Of a stretch of 24,250 nucleotides of DNA, positions 1 to 9,925 are shown one piece after another. The stretch spans positions 1 through 24,250 of the forward strand of contig JBDOQK010000100.1 in assembly GCA_040437565.1 (NCBI GenBank), written 5' to 3'. The DNA comes from Albugo candida (taxonomy: Eukaryota; Oomycota; Peronosporomycetes; Albuginales). How positions within the stretch are numbered: position 1 is the first letter of the stretch; each line of letters opens with the position of its first letter. A program made the translations under genes and the position numbers. The notes under the pieces are model-generated. The model saw only the letters and a program-made list of their open reading frames with translations. It ran no database searches and was not told the DNA's origin.

Positions 1-1596
1 TGGAGATTTCCATACTATTTTACGCGTCTGAATCGCTGATATTGCATTCTGTATATTTTACAATGACAGCGATCAACAGCCTGCGGCTCTGTCGTATGTT
101 GCGAAACTTGTTATTAGTTATATGATTTTTCTGCTCATAATCCATTTCACTATGATTTACCTTTTTTATCGACTTCTATGGCTCGGTGCCATAGCCGGTA
201 GACATAGTATGTCCCAGAACCATAAGTCCGTCCGACGTTATACAACGTATATCCTGACATCGACGTGAAGCATTCCTTTTGTATTCCAAGACAAGCGATT
301 CCCTGAGAGATGTTACTTCATTGGTAAACGGCAAGCATGGGTATCATTATACATTAACTTTTGTAGATACCCTCTGCCGTGATTACAGTCGGTTCTTGCA
401 TGGGAAGATGATACTACATTAGCGAAGTGTCTACAAATATTTCCAAATAAGCGAGTTCACTTTGAAATATATCATCCAAGCAACAAATATGGACTTCCGG
501 ACAGAGTCATTCATCAGCAGGATAGCACCAACTCACTCACTCTCAATGCAGCCAGAGATTCTCCAACAAGGAGAGGATTAAGACGTGCTTGAATCGTACC
601 TTTGTATTGCTACTTTGCAAGATGTGCGAATAAACAAGGCTAAAGGATATACCATGGAGGAATGTTGAAGTTTGTTGTACTATGATAGTGGTAGCAAACA
701 TATTCCACATCAAAGCTTGAGATCGTCTACTCAGAAGCTAATTCTCTACGACGGCCGTAAGAGTGCATCATGTCCGCTTCTATATACAACGATAAAGTGA
801 GAATCCTGAGACTCTATTCAACATCTTCTTTTGATGGGGAGAAAGAAGCGGTTGTGACGCGCGACAATGATGCCCTCACGTATTGTAATTCCGATGAACA
901 TGAGGTCAATGGATAAAGCCTGCGATGTCTCCCAATTTATTCGATGTGTATATGATACTTTACGGTCGTTTGAAAGGCATACGTGCAGCTGTTATAAAGG
1001 TCACAGCAAATGTCAGCATCGTCCTGGGAATACATGTGATCGAAGCGAGCAAATAGCGTTTATACACCATAATCGGATAAATGACTTCGGGAATAGTGAC
1101 GACACAAACAAGCACGCAGTAGTGGCATCGCCTCATTTCCACCAATCCTCAACGCTAGCTAGGTCCAATGACAGAGTAATAACCAATCATACTTACGAAC
1201 CCACTAATCAAAGTGGTCAGCTAGTCATGCTTTGCGTCCTGCTGACTTTGATGCATCCTCCAGCAACTGGAGGCAATGCAACCATCATTCATAATTACTA
1301 AAAACGAAATCGTTTCTCTCTACACCTGCCTTATATGAACCACTTTCTTTCCAATTGCGACCCATACAGCGCAGTATTATTCTCAGAACCTGACACAATA
1401 CAAGCTTCCCCCCGCTTCGGAATCAGGCTGCTAGAATGCAAGATACTTTGTTTGTATGACCCAAATGCTCTTTTACAATTAGAGCAGTCCCCCGACAAGT
1501 AATTTCAAAGACACAAATGCTGAACAAGTATCGAATGTTGGGTGAGAGGCTCACGTGACACTGAGGTCATGGTAGGAGTAAGAGGACGCTCCAACA
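1..1596. other. Worn left arm of unit 1, no recognisable gene
   Basis: Homologous to 9926-11640. It holds short open stretches on the plus strand (for example 867-1301, 144 codons), but the matching part of unit 2 does not keep that frame, so I do not call a gene. Both copies share phrases such as 'INKA.GYT' (near 630 and 10670), which hints at an old plus-strand coding relic of unknown family. No promoter, RNA gene or transposon termini were seen. Confidence 0.5.
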
Positions 1597-3540
1597 TCAG
1601 TGTGCGAAGACAGTATTGAGTAGAAACATCACAAACGCGTGCGACTCCATAAATAGATGTAAATGGAAAGGTTTCGTCATCAGAGAAAGTAAAAAGTCAC
1701 ACCTGTGATGCTTCTTTGATAAGCATCGATACCCCCAAAACACTTGCTGAGGTCCTACATCCCATAAACGAGTTGTTTTATCAGACGATGCGCTTGTAAA
1801 TAAGCGTATATTGTGTCTGAAAGCCGCAGAGTAGACATATTTCGTATGCCTAGCCACCTCTCATGACAATGCTTTCGGCTTTTTTCTATCGGCCAAAGTG
1901 CAAGATTGGCAGTCGGTTCCGGAACCCATAGTCGTACTGATTGGTCAGAAGATGTAGACGCAATACTTGCATCGGCGGGGACCTACAAAGATCGGGAATA
2001 TCTCACATATGTCCCTCAAGTACTCTTCCGCATCTCCTGCACGGGCCAAATTTCACGAATCTAAGCTCGTCTTAGCAGCCATAAAGAAATATCATGGTCG
2101 ATTATTGGTGCCTTGCGGCAATGATATAGACTTGTATGAGTATGCGAGTAGCATCAAGTTATTAAGTCAAAATTTGACGCTAGAATGCTCCGTGAATGAG
2201 CCTGAGGCTGTTTTTTGCGACAATTCGACCCACTACATTGTTGTCCATGCGCTATTACATAAACGAAAGTCGGATTAGATATCTTCGCGTGAATCATACA
2301 TCACATTATGATACAAAACTGGGATCGCATTGGGGAACTCCACATCAGGTGTGAAAAGTAAGTAACTTAATGCGCTGTTGATACATAAATCATTAGGGCA
2401 AGGCTCTCACGTAATTGTACTCAATTTTGGAGAGCTTGTTGTGCATCTTCTCGTATACTTTTGTTTGTTCACATTATATTCGAATTTGTGGGATGCTGAC
2501 CTGTTAATTGCGACATATGAATGTGTTATCAAAAGCCCCACTGTAACCGGGTATATCTTCTACCAAAGAACCAACCGATTTCAGAGGTGAACAAGTTGAG
2601 CTAACGATAACATGTCGCATATATGTGGAAAGTAGCGAGCGAATGCGACTACTAACATGAGAAAACTCACCTCGATACTTTGTCAATCACTCTTCCCTAG
2701 CATTATCGGATCGGAACCTAGATCGCATGTGATGGCTGTGCTCTATATAATGATCTAGGCCTCGACTATTGACGCGACAATGCTCACTTAACCTTTGATA
2801 CTTTTATGAACATGTGAGGCATCTTATAAAGGGCTGATAAGCAACGTGAGGCTGTGTACAGGTGAAAGAAATCTATGTGTTTCGTATCGGAGGCTTAGTA
2901 CATAATCCAAATTGAAGTACGTCTCAACATTTTCACCAGACAGAAAAATCCAAACAGAGATACCGTGAGTGCGCTGCCACTCGCTACTACTTGTAGCGTA
3001 AGTCCCTTTTTTGTATCAGGAACTACTATGTAGCAGCCCACTTACACAAATTCTTTTTTTCTGCCCCGATTGTAGCAAAGTGTGAGCTATCGAACGCTCA
3101 TATTTGCGTCTGTAGGACTATTTCCGCTCTGATAGAGCTATTCGGCTTTTTCTTGAACGACAGCTCTATTCTCAATGTGAAATATGCCAGGAAAGATCGC
3201 GAAATTTCTTGTCAGGAGCTTTGATGAAATCATCATCTCAGAAAGTACTTTGAGACTATTGGGGATGTCCGCGCTGTTGCTAGACGCCAAGAGCATAAAA
3301 GGTCGAGCTTGCGTGCTTTCGTCGTATCCTTTCCGGAGAAAAATAACTTTTCAAATAAGACTCACTTGTGGGTTGTCGCTGATTGCACAATCCTTTTCCT
3401 TGGGTTGATTTGCCCAAATTTTTATCAATGTGTCCGCAGTGTGATGATGAAGAATAGAGTAGTCTATTGTAAAGTGAATGGGTCGAATAACTGCTAAGCA
3501 TTCTGAGATTGGTAAGTGCGACATTCCAAAATGTGACAAA
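1597..3540 (-). pseudogene. WD40 beta-propeller protein relic (unit 1 copy)
   Basis: Minus-strand frames contain textbook WD40 blade ends: SASSDKTTRLWDVG (about 1760-1800), ASTSSDQSVRLW (about 1925-1980) and ADTLIKIWA (about 3430-3465). The blades are scattered over different frames with stops between, so no continuous propeller can be read; the longest piece is 1597-1857. WD40 propellers are scaffolds for protein complexes, but the sequence does not show which subfamily this was. Its upstream side abuts the plus-strand coiled-coil relic. The presence of the same relic in unit 2 argues that the gene was in the ancestral unit. Confidence is high for WD40 ancestry and low for the exact limits. 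Confidence 0.68.
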
Positions 3541-4160
3541 GAGCTTACATGCGGTCTATTACGATCATTCCTTTCAATATAAAGTACTTCGTATAGCAGG
3601 TGCTACATTATAACGGAAGAATGGGCTCCATCGAAGTCACTATACATACTGTGTGCATCTGATGTAATCGTCGTGACAAGTCAGCCTAAAGAATGATCGA
3701 GTCAAGTTTGACATGAATGAATTGACATAGCAATAGCTCAATCTATTGAAAGGACACATTGCGGGCAGGAACGCGCGCAGGAACTATCACCAGTAAAATA
3801 GAAACAAAACTATGCGGGACAGTAAAGGAAATCCGACGCTGAACAAGAGAAAAGCTTGAGCCGTCTCTAACATAATTACTACATCACCCACTAAGGGTGT
3901 TGATTGTACCTAATTGGGCATGAAAAGGAAGCATTGTAGCATCGGATGGAGGTAGGTCTTTATCAGAATGCCCCAACAAGCAGCGTATTGATTACAATAA
4001 CTCGGAAGCAGACACCGCAGTGATACATTATAAAAGAGTACAAACAAGCATCGATCGGTTGTCAATGAAGCACTCAATTTCAATATCGCAAAGTTTGCAT
4101 TGCGTTGAAATTGATAGAAGCTACCACAATATAAATTGAGATTAAAAGAGTGCATATATT
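3512..4160 (+). pseudogene. Degenerate copy of the coiled-coil gene (unit 1)
   Basis: Positional counterpart of 13480-14130. The 5' splice-site word GGTAAGT (3511-3517) and the acceptor-side word TATAGCAGGTGCTAC (from 3593) align with TGGTAAGC and TATGGCAGATACTGC of unit 2, so the ancestral gene probably had this intron. Downstream, the reading frame is lost; I see no coiled-coil heptads left. The minus-strand open frame 3910-4155 (81 codons) has no counterpart in unit 2 and is judged accidental. Confidence 0.4.
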
Positions 4161-4269
4161 CAATGAAAAGCGCAAAAAGTGGATTTTTTTCTTCATAAGA
4201 ATCACAGTGACCTTGTCGGATTCAAGCAAAACCTGCATTTGATAGTTGAGGCATTCTTCATCTGCGCTC

Positions 4270-5124
4270 TTAATTCACAGTAACCGTCCGTCGAAGTGTT
4301 TTGATGAAACTCGGGGTAGATATCCTCGGTATGAAAGTGCGCGCCCGCTTATAAATGGGACGTGCTTTTGGTTCGTTCAGAAGACCAAGCAAGACAATTT
4401 GCTCTGCATTCATACTTTCCTCCACTATATATTGCAAGTGCTCAAGAACAACCTTTCCAAAAACATAATGATCACCCTGGTGCTTATTCGCGTGCTTTGT
4501 AACATTTGCTTCGCTGACTTTGATAGAGAGTCCGAGCGGGAGTTGAAGAGATAATTGCTTTTTTTTTGAGCTTTCAAAAGATTCAAACACCTTAGATGGT
4601 ACTACCAAATGATCCACTAGGAAATTAAATTGAACATGCTCGATAGGAATTGACTTTTCCGCCTCCTCTTTTTCATCATCAAAGTACATATCTGCATTGA
4701 TCTCTGCAAACATCAGATCCTCGCCACCCACATTGACTGTTGACATCGTGAGATTGAGCATTTTGCGAGGTTTCGCATTTGGAAGGCTATGAGTGGTCGA
4801 AGTGTCTTGAGCGTCCTCAGGGGTAAGAAAGTTTGCCAGTGTCTTGTCACACGATCCCTTTATATTCTCAAGTACAATGATTTCTTTCAAACCGTTCGAT
4901 ACAATACACACCCCACCACATTCGCCCACCAGCCATCGTCGTTTTTGAATATCCTGTAGAATAGCTGGCCAAGATCTTACTTTGTTGTCTCTAAAGTACT
5001 TATACCCTTTGTCGCTTAACTCCATTCGCGTACCAGTTGTATAAGGGCAGCTACATCGAGCATATTTCAAAACGGTTGATAGCCAAAATAGTCCAAGAGT
5101 GAAACGAGCTGGAAATGCTTTCAT
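4270..5124 (-). CDS. P1: secreted cysteine-patterned protein, candidate effector, 284 aa
   Basis: The only long intact frame in unit 1. Residues 1-22 form a clear signal peptide: basic start MKAFPAR, hydrophobic core FTLGLFWLSTVL, then a likely cut near YARC/SC. The mature part (~260 aa) has five cysteines at 24, 26, 69, 73 and 92, in a CxC, then CxxxC, then C arrangement; an acidic stretch (about 147-158); a VQFNF...VP..VF patch (164-179); and a basic tail rich in K/R. No transmembrane segment, RxLR or CHxC motif is visible. The segment CGGVCIVSNG (C-x3-C-x4-G) is one residue out of register with the Cx2Cx5G motif described for Albugo CCG proteins; this is a resemblance only. The start is fixed by the conserved context CAATATG shared with P2. 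Function is unknown; secretion followed by action in a host or matrix is inference. Confidence 0.82.
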   Translation of the reverse strand: MKAFPARFTLGLFWLSTVLKYARCSCPYTTGTRMELSDKGYKYFRDNKVRSWPAILQDIQKRRWLVGECGGVCIVSNGLKEIIVLENIKGSCDKTLANFLTPEDAQDTSTTHSLPNAKPRKMLNLTMSTVNVGGEDLMFAEINADMYFDDEKEEAEKSIPIEHVQFNFLVDHLVVPSKVFESFESSKKKQLSLQLPLGLSIKVSEANVTKHANKHQGDHYVFGKVVLEHLQYIVEESMNAEQIVLLGLLNEPKARPIYKRARTFIPRISTPSFIKTLRRTVTVN

Positions 5125-5156
5125 ATTGAGCAGAGTAGGCTGTCTTTAACAGAGTA

Positions 5157-5169
5157 AATCTTAAAATGA
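5157..5169 (-). promoter_or_regulatory. Oomycete-type initiator candidate for P1
   Basis: On the minus strand this reads TCATTTTAAGATT, one mismatch from the oomycete initiator consensus TCAYTYYNMAWTT. It lies 33-45 bases upstream of the P1 start codon, a normal 5'UTR length for oomycetes. The matching spot in front of P2 (TTCAATTTGAGTTA) fits less well. Confidence 0.3.
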
Positions 5170-5219
5170 ATCAAAGTCATTTGACTCCCACTGAAATGTC
5201 TCATTGCTGTCGTCCGTCT

Positions 5220-5229
5220 TTTGGCCAAT
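5220..5229 (-). promoter_or_regulatory. Conserved CCAAT box upstream of P1
   Basis: TTTGGCCAAT on the plus strand, which is ATTGGCCAAA reading towards the gene. It lies about 96 bases upstream of the P1 ATG. The identical ten bases stand about 115 bases upstream of P2 although the surrounding upstream sequence has diverged strongly. CCAAT boxes work in both orientations. That it binds an NF-Y type factor is inference. Confidence 0.45.
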
Positions 5230-5249
5230 CAGAGATTACGTCGGCAATG

Positions 5250-5600
5250 ATTACTTTGCAGAATTGACGACATGGCGAAGATTTTTACATGATCAACGTA
5301 GCACGCAGCTGTTTTCGGGAAATCGTAAGCAACATACCCTAGATGTCACAAATCTCTGATCGAATGGGTTTCGAAATCTGGAATGTCGCGGGTTAAGTCC
5401 CCATTCGATTTTTAGAAGGTCGTGTACATAAAAAGGAAGGGACTGGATTCGCTGGGTTCAAACCTGTGCACCCAGCTCCAAAACTTCTCGGACTGGGCGA
5501 AAAATAGAATGCTTGAACTTGGCAAGCAAACAATTATTTTTATGTACCTACCAAGTAGGAGAAAGCAACGAGGGTAGCTGCAGATGATCTGCGTATGCTT
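5250..5600. repeat. Local ~490-bp duplication, copy A
   Basis: Aligns with 5740-6050 at an offset of about 487 bases. Shared words include GATGTCxCAAAT (5342/5829), GGGCGTGTACATAAAAAGGAAG-like text (5418/5906) and AAACCTGT (5461/5950). It contains tRNA B-box-like words: GGGTTTCGAAATCTGG (from 5366), GCGGGTTAAGTCCCC (from 5388) and GGGTTCAAACCTGTGCACCC (from 5454). Unit 2 has a single counterpart (15180-15440), so the local duplication is specific to unit 1. A gene is not evident: the minus frame 5412-5822 crosses the microsatellite and is probably accidental. Confidence 0.68.
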
Positions 5601-5617
5601 GTATCTGATTTTGATAG

Positions 5618-5689
5618 CAGTCTCAGTCTCAGTCTCAGTCTCAGTCTCAGTCTCAGTCTCAGTCTCAGTCTCAGTCTCAGTCGCAGTCG
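5618..5689. repeat. CAGTCT hexanucleotide microsatellite
   Basis: Ten perfect CAGTCT units (5618-5677) followed by two CAGTCG variants (5678-5689). It lies between the two copies of the local duplication. Because the unit is six bases long all frames stay open across it, giving artificial Ser-Val or Thr-Glu runs in translated frames. Absent from unit 2. Confidence 0.95.
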
Positions 5690-5739
5690 CAGTGTCGTCA
5701 TCGCCGTCTTCGTGTGGCAAAGAAGAAGGGGTACCTAGG

Positions 5740-6050
5740 CTCTTTTTTCCTATAATATCATGTATGGCAACAAGTGTCACATAAATGGCGCAGATTGCAT
5801 GCGGAAAGAGCGCTCGCAACACATCCTTGATGTCGCAAATTTTTAAGCGATTGGGTTTAGAAACCCGGATGTCGCGTATTCAGTCTTCATTGGATTTTAA
5901 AAGGGCGTGTACATAAAAAGGAAGCAGGCGGCTGGCTTCGAAGGGTACAAACCTGTCCACTAGCAAGAAATAGAGCCCTATGCACTAGGCAACGCGTCGC
6001 ACATTCTATCATGTAGGCAGGAGAGAGCAGCGAACTTAGCTAGAGCAGAC
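5740..6050. repeat. Local ~490-bp duplication, copy B
   Basis: Second copy of 5250-5600. It keeps the GTGTACATAAAAAGGAAG word exactly, and the AATAGA...GTAGGCAGGAGAGAGCAGCGA end that matches copy A's AATAGAATG...CAAGTAGGAGAAAGCAACGA. The B-box-like words are more worn here (GGGTACAAACCTGTCCAC, from 5942). Confidence 0.65.
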
Positions 6051-8070
6051 GTACCTATCTCTTAGATAGTATTCCTTAGTCTTTTGTTGCTAGCGTCTAA
6101 ATCCATCATCATCTGGAACACGTCATCTAAAAAAGACTTACATTACAAAAAGTTTACATCTTTTATTTTCTTACTCAATTTTCATTTACTGTCCAAACAC
6201 ATATCACAAATGCTGAATATTGGCACGAAATCGCATAAAATAAAGAATAGAATCTCGTTGTAGCTTATTAAAGATAGAGTTGCTTGACATTCATTAATTG
6301 AAACCTCATGGTCAGCGAAATGTATACAAGCAAGCGTTCTGCTTATTCTCGCGAGCTCTCGCATCATAATTGGACAAGCTGCATTGCATCCTCATTTCTT
6401 GGCCCTTTTAACGATATTCTTGGCTCACTACAAAAAGCTATTTGTGGTCAAATCAAAACCACACTGGATGTGCAGGTGATGTGCGACCACCTCGCGTCCA
6501 TACGTTATGCAGAAAACCAAGATAATAGACTGGCATGTCTTTCGCAATCAAAATTGAAATGCTTTACTGATAGCAGTGCACCGCAGCATCTGCGAATGCA
6601 GCACTCGCAGAAAGATCGGTCAACGCGTCAAAGACAATCACGACTGATCCCGTGCGATCTGAACGCTTTATACCATTGTTGGGTGCGATCCTGCGCGAAG
6701 GTATTGATATCGTTCCTTTTTCGATGCGCTGAACAAGATCTTGAGTCTTGAGTTTCACACACTTTGTGAGCTAGAGAAAGGCAGGAGAGCCATCACATAG
6801 GTGTAACATGATAACACGGCTCCAAAAACCTTCACGTTATGAAAACAGCGCAAGACCTAAGAATGCGCTTTCGGATTCGTTATTGTTAATGTCAATTGAC
6901 TGAACGCGGAACCAGCAAGAGTCTTGAGCATATGTTACTTGCTGCGATGCGACTAGCTTGTGCCTTGGCTCAAATACAAACTTTTTCACACAACATGCGT
7001 TGAAGCTGGTGCAAGTGTGTGCATCACTGCTAGTAGTTCAGGAGTGTAGACGATATGGATGTGTCACATGTACGACGAGGGACATGATTGCACTGCAGCA
7101 GAGGGAGCATCGATGAAGTCGGGACATAGCATTTCCGGCTTTTGATGCGTAATTGAATTACGAGGCACGAGTGCGTACGTCTTGTATGCTACCACGGTCA
7201 CTTCGTGCAAAGTATGACAAAGCTTCAAGCAGGTTGACATTCCTGCGACTGAGCACTATGGATAGCGTTCTGCACGATAAGATTCAATCAGATGAGAGTG
7301 ACGAGCACGTCTCACGATTGGTATACTGCAAAAACTCTGTCCCTTTTTCATCCTTAACAGCATGCTGTATTGGATATACTGTCAATGCGGAGAATCTTTG
7401 ACCACGTTCCTGTGACCGAGTAGTCTTGTGCCGGCGATCATCGAACGTCTGTAAATGTACATCTACTGTCGACTTCATCTCACGTACCGAGCAAGTAGGT
7501 AAGATCTCTCTGCGTTGTACTTATGCTCCATCCTTCTGTTGCCTTGTAGTCACGTTACGACACGATTGAGCAGTTATCGCTGCGTCTTTGGTTTTGTCTA
7601 TAAATTCCTATTTGCCAAGCATGATTTTCTGTGCTTCTTTTACTTCTTTTGTCGGCAGCACTAGCAGTCTGTTCTACCGTGTACATTTTCTCGTTTAATC
7701 ATGAAGAATTTACACGATCTATCAATGCCTCTCTTTCTTTCCGTGTTGCAAGGGATGTGCGAGTATCCTGACTCCACAATGGACAACGCGGTTGTGAGTT
7801 AGCTCTCAAACACTTTCATTCTTTGGCTGAAAAGGTCTCATGCTTATGCAACTATCTTGATCTTGCGTTGTGCTCCAAGACTTTCAGACCTTTAAGAGGT
7901 CTTCATATCGGCATTCTTTTTGGGAACAGAACTGTGATGTGCATCAATGTATATTTCCAGGAATCTAATCGGTATCAAAAAGGACTTATTTGTGCGGTCT
8001 GTCGATGCCTTCACCAAAAGCACTCGCAGCTTCTGATTTTTCGGTAAGGTAGACAGAGCCAATTAATCTC
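6051..8070. other. Worn right arm of unit 1, no gene called
   Basis: Aligns with 15440-18270 in unit 2 with many indels. Open stretches exist at 6308-6751 (plus, 147 codons), 6564-6758 (minus, 64 codons, with VVIVFDALTDLSASAAFADA) and 7153-7401 (plus, 82 codons), but none is kept in frame in the other unit. The pair 7153-7401 / 16573-16839 shares only a short run (AKYDKASSRL versus ARYDKDSIRL). Probably remains of more than one ancestral gene; the families are not recognisable. Confidence 0.45.
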
Positions 8071-9284
8071 CTTTGCGATAAGGCTTCGCAACAGACCTGA
8101 GTAATGGATGGCAGACTCTATTGACACTAAGACCAGATCAAGTTATTGCCGATACAGTACAGAGCTATGGCATGTCTCGTCCTAGGTTCCGCTTCTTTAC
8201 CTCACACCTGGCTATACAGGCACTATCAAATCTGAGCAAATGAAGGAAAATTGCTCGAGATTGAGCTTTCATGAGACAGACAATTCCATTGCACCTACGT
8301 GGAAATTTGTAAATATTAACGTGAAGAATATCAGCAAAAGAAAACAGAAGATCAGAAATGTTACTATCACACGATTGACATGATTGAAGCTAATACTCAT
8401 CGTCAGCCTAGATTTATCAAAGTATGATAAACCAGATCCATATATATATGCCTGAGACTTCAAACATGATAGATATGGAGACGTTTTTTATCTTTGTTGT
8501 TTATCGATGCACAGGAGCTTACTTGTGCATTACATACCCTGTCAAAAGCGCTGCATATGTTATATTGCGCTCTCCATATAGCCGACTGCTTCAGGTCGGC
8601 CTGCTCTTAGAAAGTGAGCATACTTGTAGTTTCTAACCGCTGATGGGAACTATCCTATCGAAAACATACAAACATCAGACATCCTCGCTAAACATCGAAC
8701 GGATGGCTGGCTACAAGGGTCTTACCAGTAAGCGTTCACTCGACGCTGTAAAAGCTCGAATCACGTCGCTTGCCATATCTGTGGAACACGATCGATCAGT
8801 CCTATTTAGCGCATCACCATTGCCAGCCTTCGGCTCCTTGGGCGGTGTGAATGGGTGCAAGATCTTTCCATCCATCCATCCGTTGGAAGGAATGTTAGGG
8901 CTTACAGTTGATTGCTTATTCCAATTGGGAGAAGAATCAGAATACACAATCGGGTAATTGAAACCAATATGCAGTTTGAGGGTAGTCTCAGCTGGCTGCA
9001 ATCATCAATGATACTATAAGAAATGTGCTGTATACACATTTCAGCCGTCGGCGCACACCCAAGTAGAGGTGGAGAATCCTCTGCCCTAGGTCGGCGTGTT
9101 CGTTGAACGAGAGATATTATGTATCACATGAGCGCTGTCGATTGATAGTCGGGGATAACGATGAGAGAGTTGCAACATAAGACTTTGCATGACGCTGAAA
9201 CTTGTAAACAGACGACACGTCTGATCAAATAGGAGAGTCGTAGAGCAAAAAATGACTTATTTGACACTTCAGATTGGATCACAT
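8071..9284. other. Unique stretch with no supported gene
   Basis: No match to unit 2 was found. The best open frames are 8643-8957 (plus, 104 codons) and 8711-9001 (minus, 96 codons), which overlap on opposite strands; neither shows a domain I know, so I cannot choose between them or call either a gene. The 8269-8463 minus frame is a hydrophobic AT-rich run and is judged accidental. Confidence 0.4.
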
Positions 9285-9640
9285 TCATTCTAATTGTAGA
9301 CGAGATAGGCAAAATGGTGAACGGTTGCTAGATACAGCATCCGGTTTCATAATAAGATCAAAGTCCACACGACGTGAAGGTGGAAGTCCATCCGGAAGTG
9401 TCTCTGGAAAGGCATCTTTGAACTCGTTCAAAAGAGTAGTAATTGATTGAGGTATTGTATTACTCTCCGTCATAACAGCGCAGATCTTTACGCGATACAC
9501 TTCGTCCTACTCTTGCTTCTTGACTTTGCGTTTGGAGTCAACTACAGCAATTTCCATATCGATTTCATTGCTTTTATCCCTAAAAGCAATAAAAAGAATG
9601 ATCCGATGACGTCTTCCTAATCGTGCGATTTAGATCGAGT
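9285..9640 (-). mobile_element. Ty3/gypsy LTR retrotransposon pol fossil (pre-RT region)
   Basis: The minus-strand peptide carries the linker that precedes reverse transcriptase in Ty3/gypsy pol: LLNEFKDAFPETLPDGLPP, then RRVDFDLIMKPDA and SPFCLSRLQLE, matching the family pattern 'LL.EF.D.FP..LP.GLPP.R.VDH.I.L.P.A.P..R.PYRLS..ELE'. Only a short part of pol is left; no reverse transcriptase core, integrase, gag or LTR pair was seen, so this is a broken, old fragment. It lies in the unique tail of unit 1 just before the duplication junction. No counterpart was found in unit 2, so it inserted after the duplication or was lost there. Confidence 0.8.
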
Positions 9641-9925
9641 CGAACAGGATAACATCGAGACAATCTCGAGTTGTGTTTAATTTCCGAATTGAAATTCTGT
9701 GTAAGTACTTTTCGATTTCCAGGGAGATCGGCTGCTAGATGCTAGGACGTTGATGATGCTACGTTGGTCTTATCGTTCTTGTCATTCAATCAGATAGAAA
9801 GGGATTGATTCTCATAGAATTACATGGGGTCATCATCCGTCACGAGAAGACTCAAACGATCAGAAGGGGTACTCAGATAACCAAAACGGATGCGGAAGGG
9901 GATCGAAGCGATGCAGCTTGGATTT
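9641..9925. other. Junction spacer before unit 2
   Basis: Short unique sequence between the Ty3/gypsy fossil and the first base of unit 2. No open frame, repeat or motif stood out. Whether it belongs to the duplicated unit cannot be judged, because the matching sequence would lie left of the window. Confidence 0.5.

Larger units (their letters stand above)
1..8070. repeat. Unit 1 of ~10-kb direct segmental duplication
   Basis: This stretch aligns in order with 9926 to about 18270. The first 94 bases differ from 9926 onward at only 7 positions. Further anchors are 601/10645, 5124/15014 (secreted-protein starts), 7070/16465 and 7918/17918, which give offsets of about 9.9-10.05 kb that drift through indels. 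Similarity is much lower inside the unit than at its left edge. The left edge is set by the window, so the true start may lie outside. Right of about 8070 I see no convincing match to unit 2. Confidence 0.88.

Noticed and set aside
867-1301. Plus-strand frame of 144 codons
   Set aside because: No domain, and the homologous part of unit 2 is not open in this frame, as expected for chance or decay.
3910-4155. Minus-strand frame of 81 codons
   Set aside because: AT-rich, no domain, and not conserved in the homologous stretch of unit 2.
4270-5124. RxLR, CHxC or exact Cx2Cx5G effector motifs in P1
   Set aside because: None is present in exact form; only a C-x3-C-x4-G resemblance was found.
5584-5784. 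Plus-strand frame with a Ser-Val run
   Set aside because: Same microsatellite read on the other strand.
5412-5822. Minus-strand frame of 136 codons with a Thr-Glu run and a hydrophobic start
   Set aside because: The run is the translated hexamer repeat, open in every frame. The rest has no domain, and unit 2 does not keep it.
6308-6751. Plus-strand frame of 147 codons
   Set aside because: No recognisable domain or signal, and no conserved frame in unit 2.
8643-8957. Plus-strand frame of 104 codons overlapping a 96-codon minus frame (8711-9001)
   Set aside because: Opposing overlapping frames without homology evidence; cannot choose, so not called.
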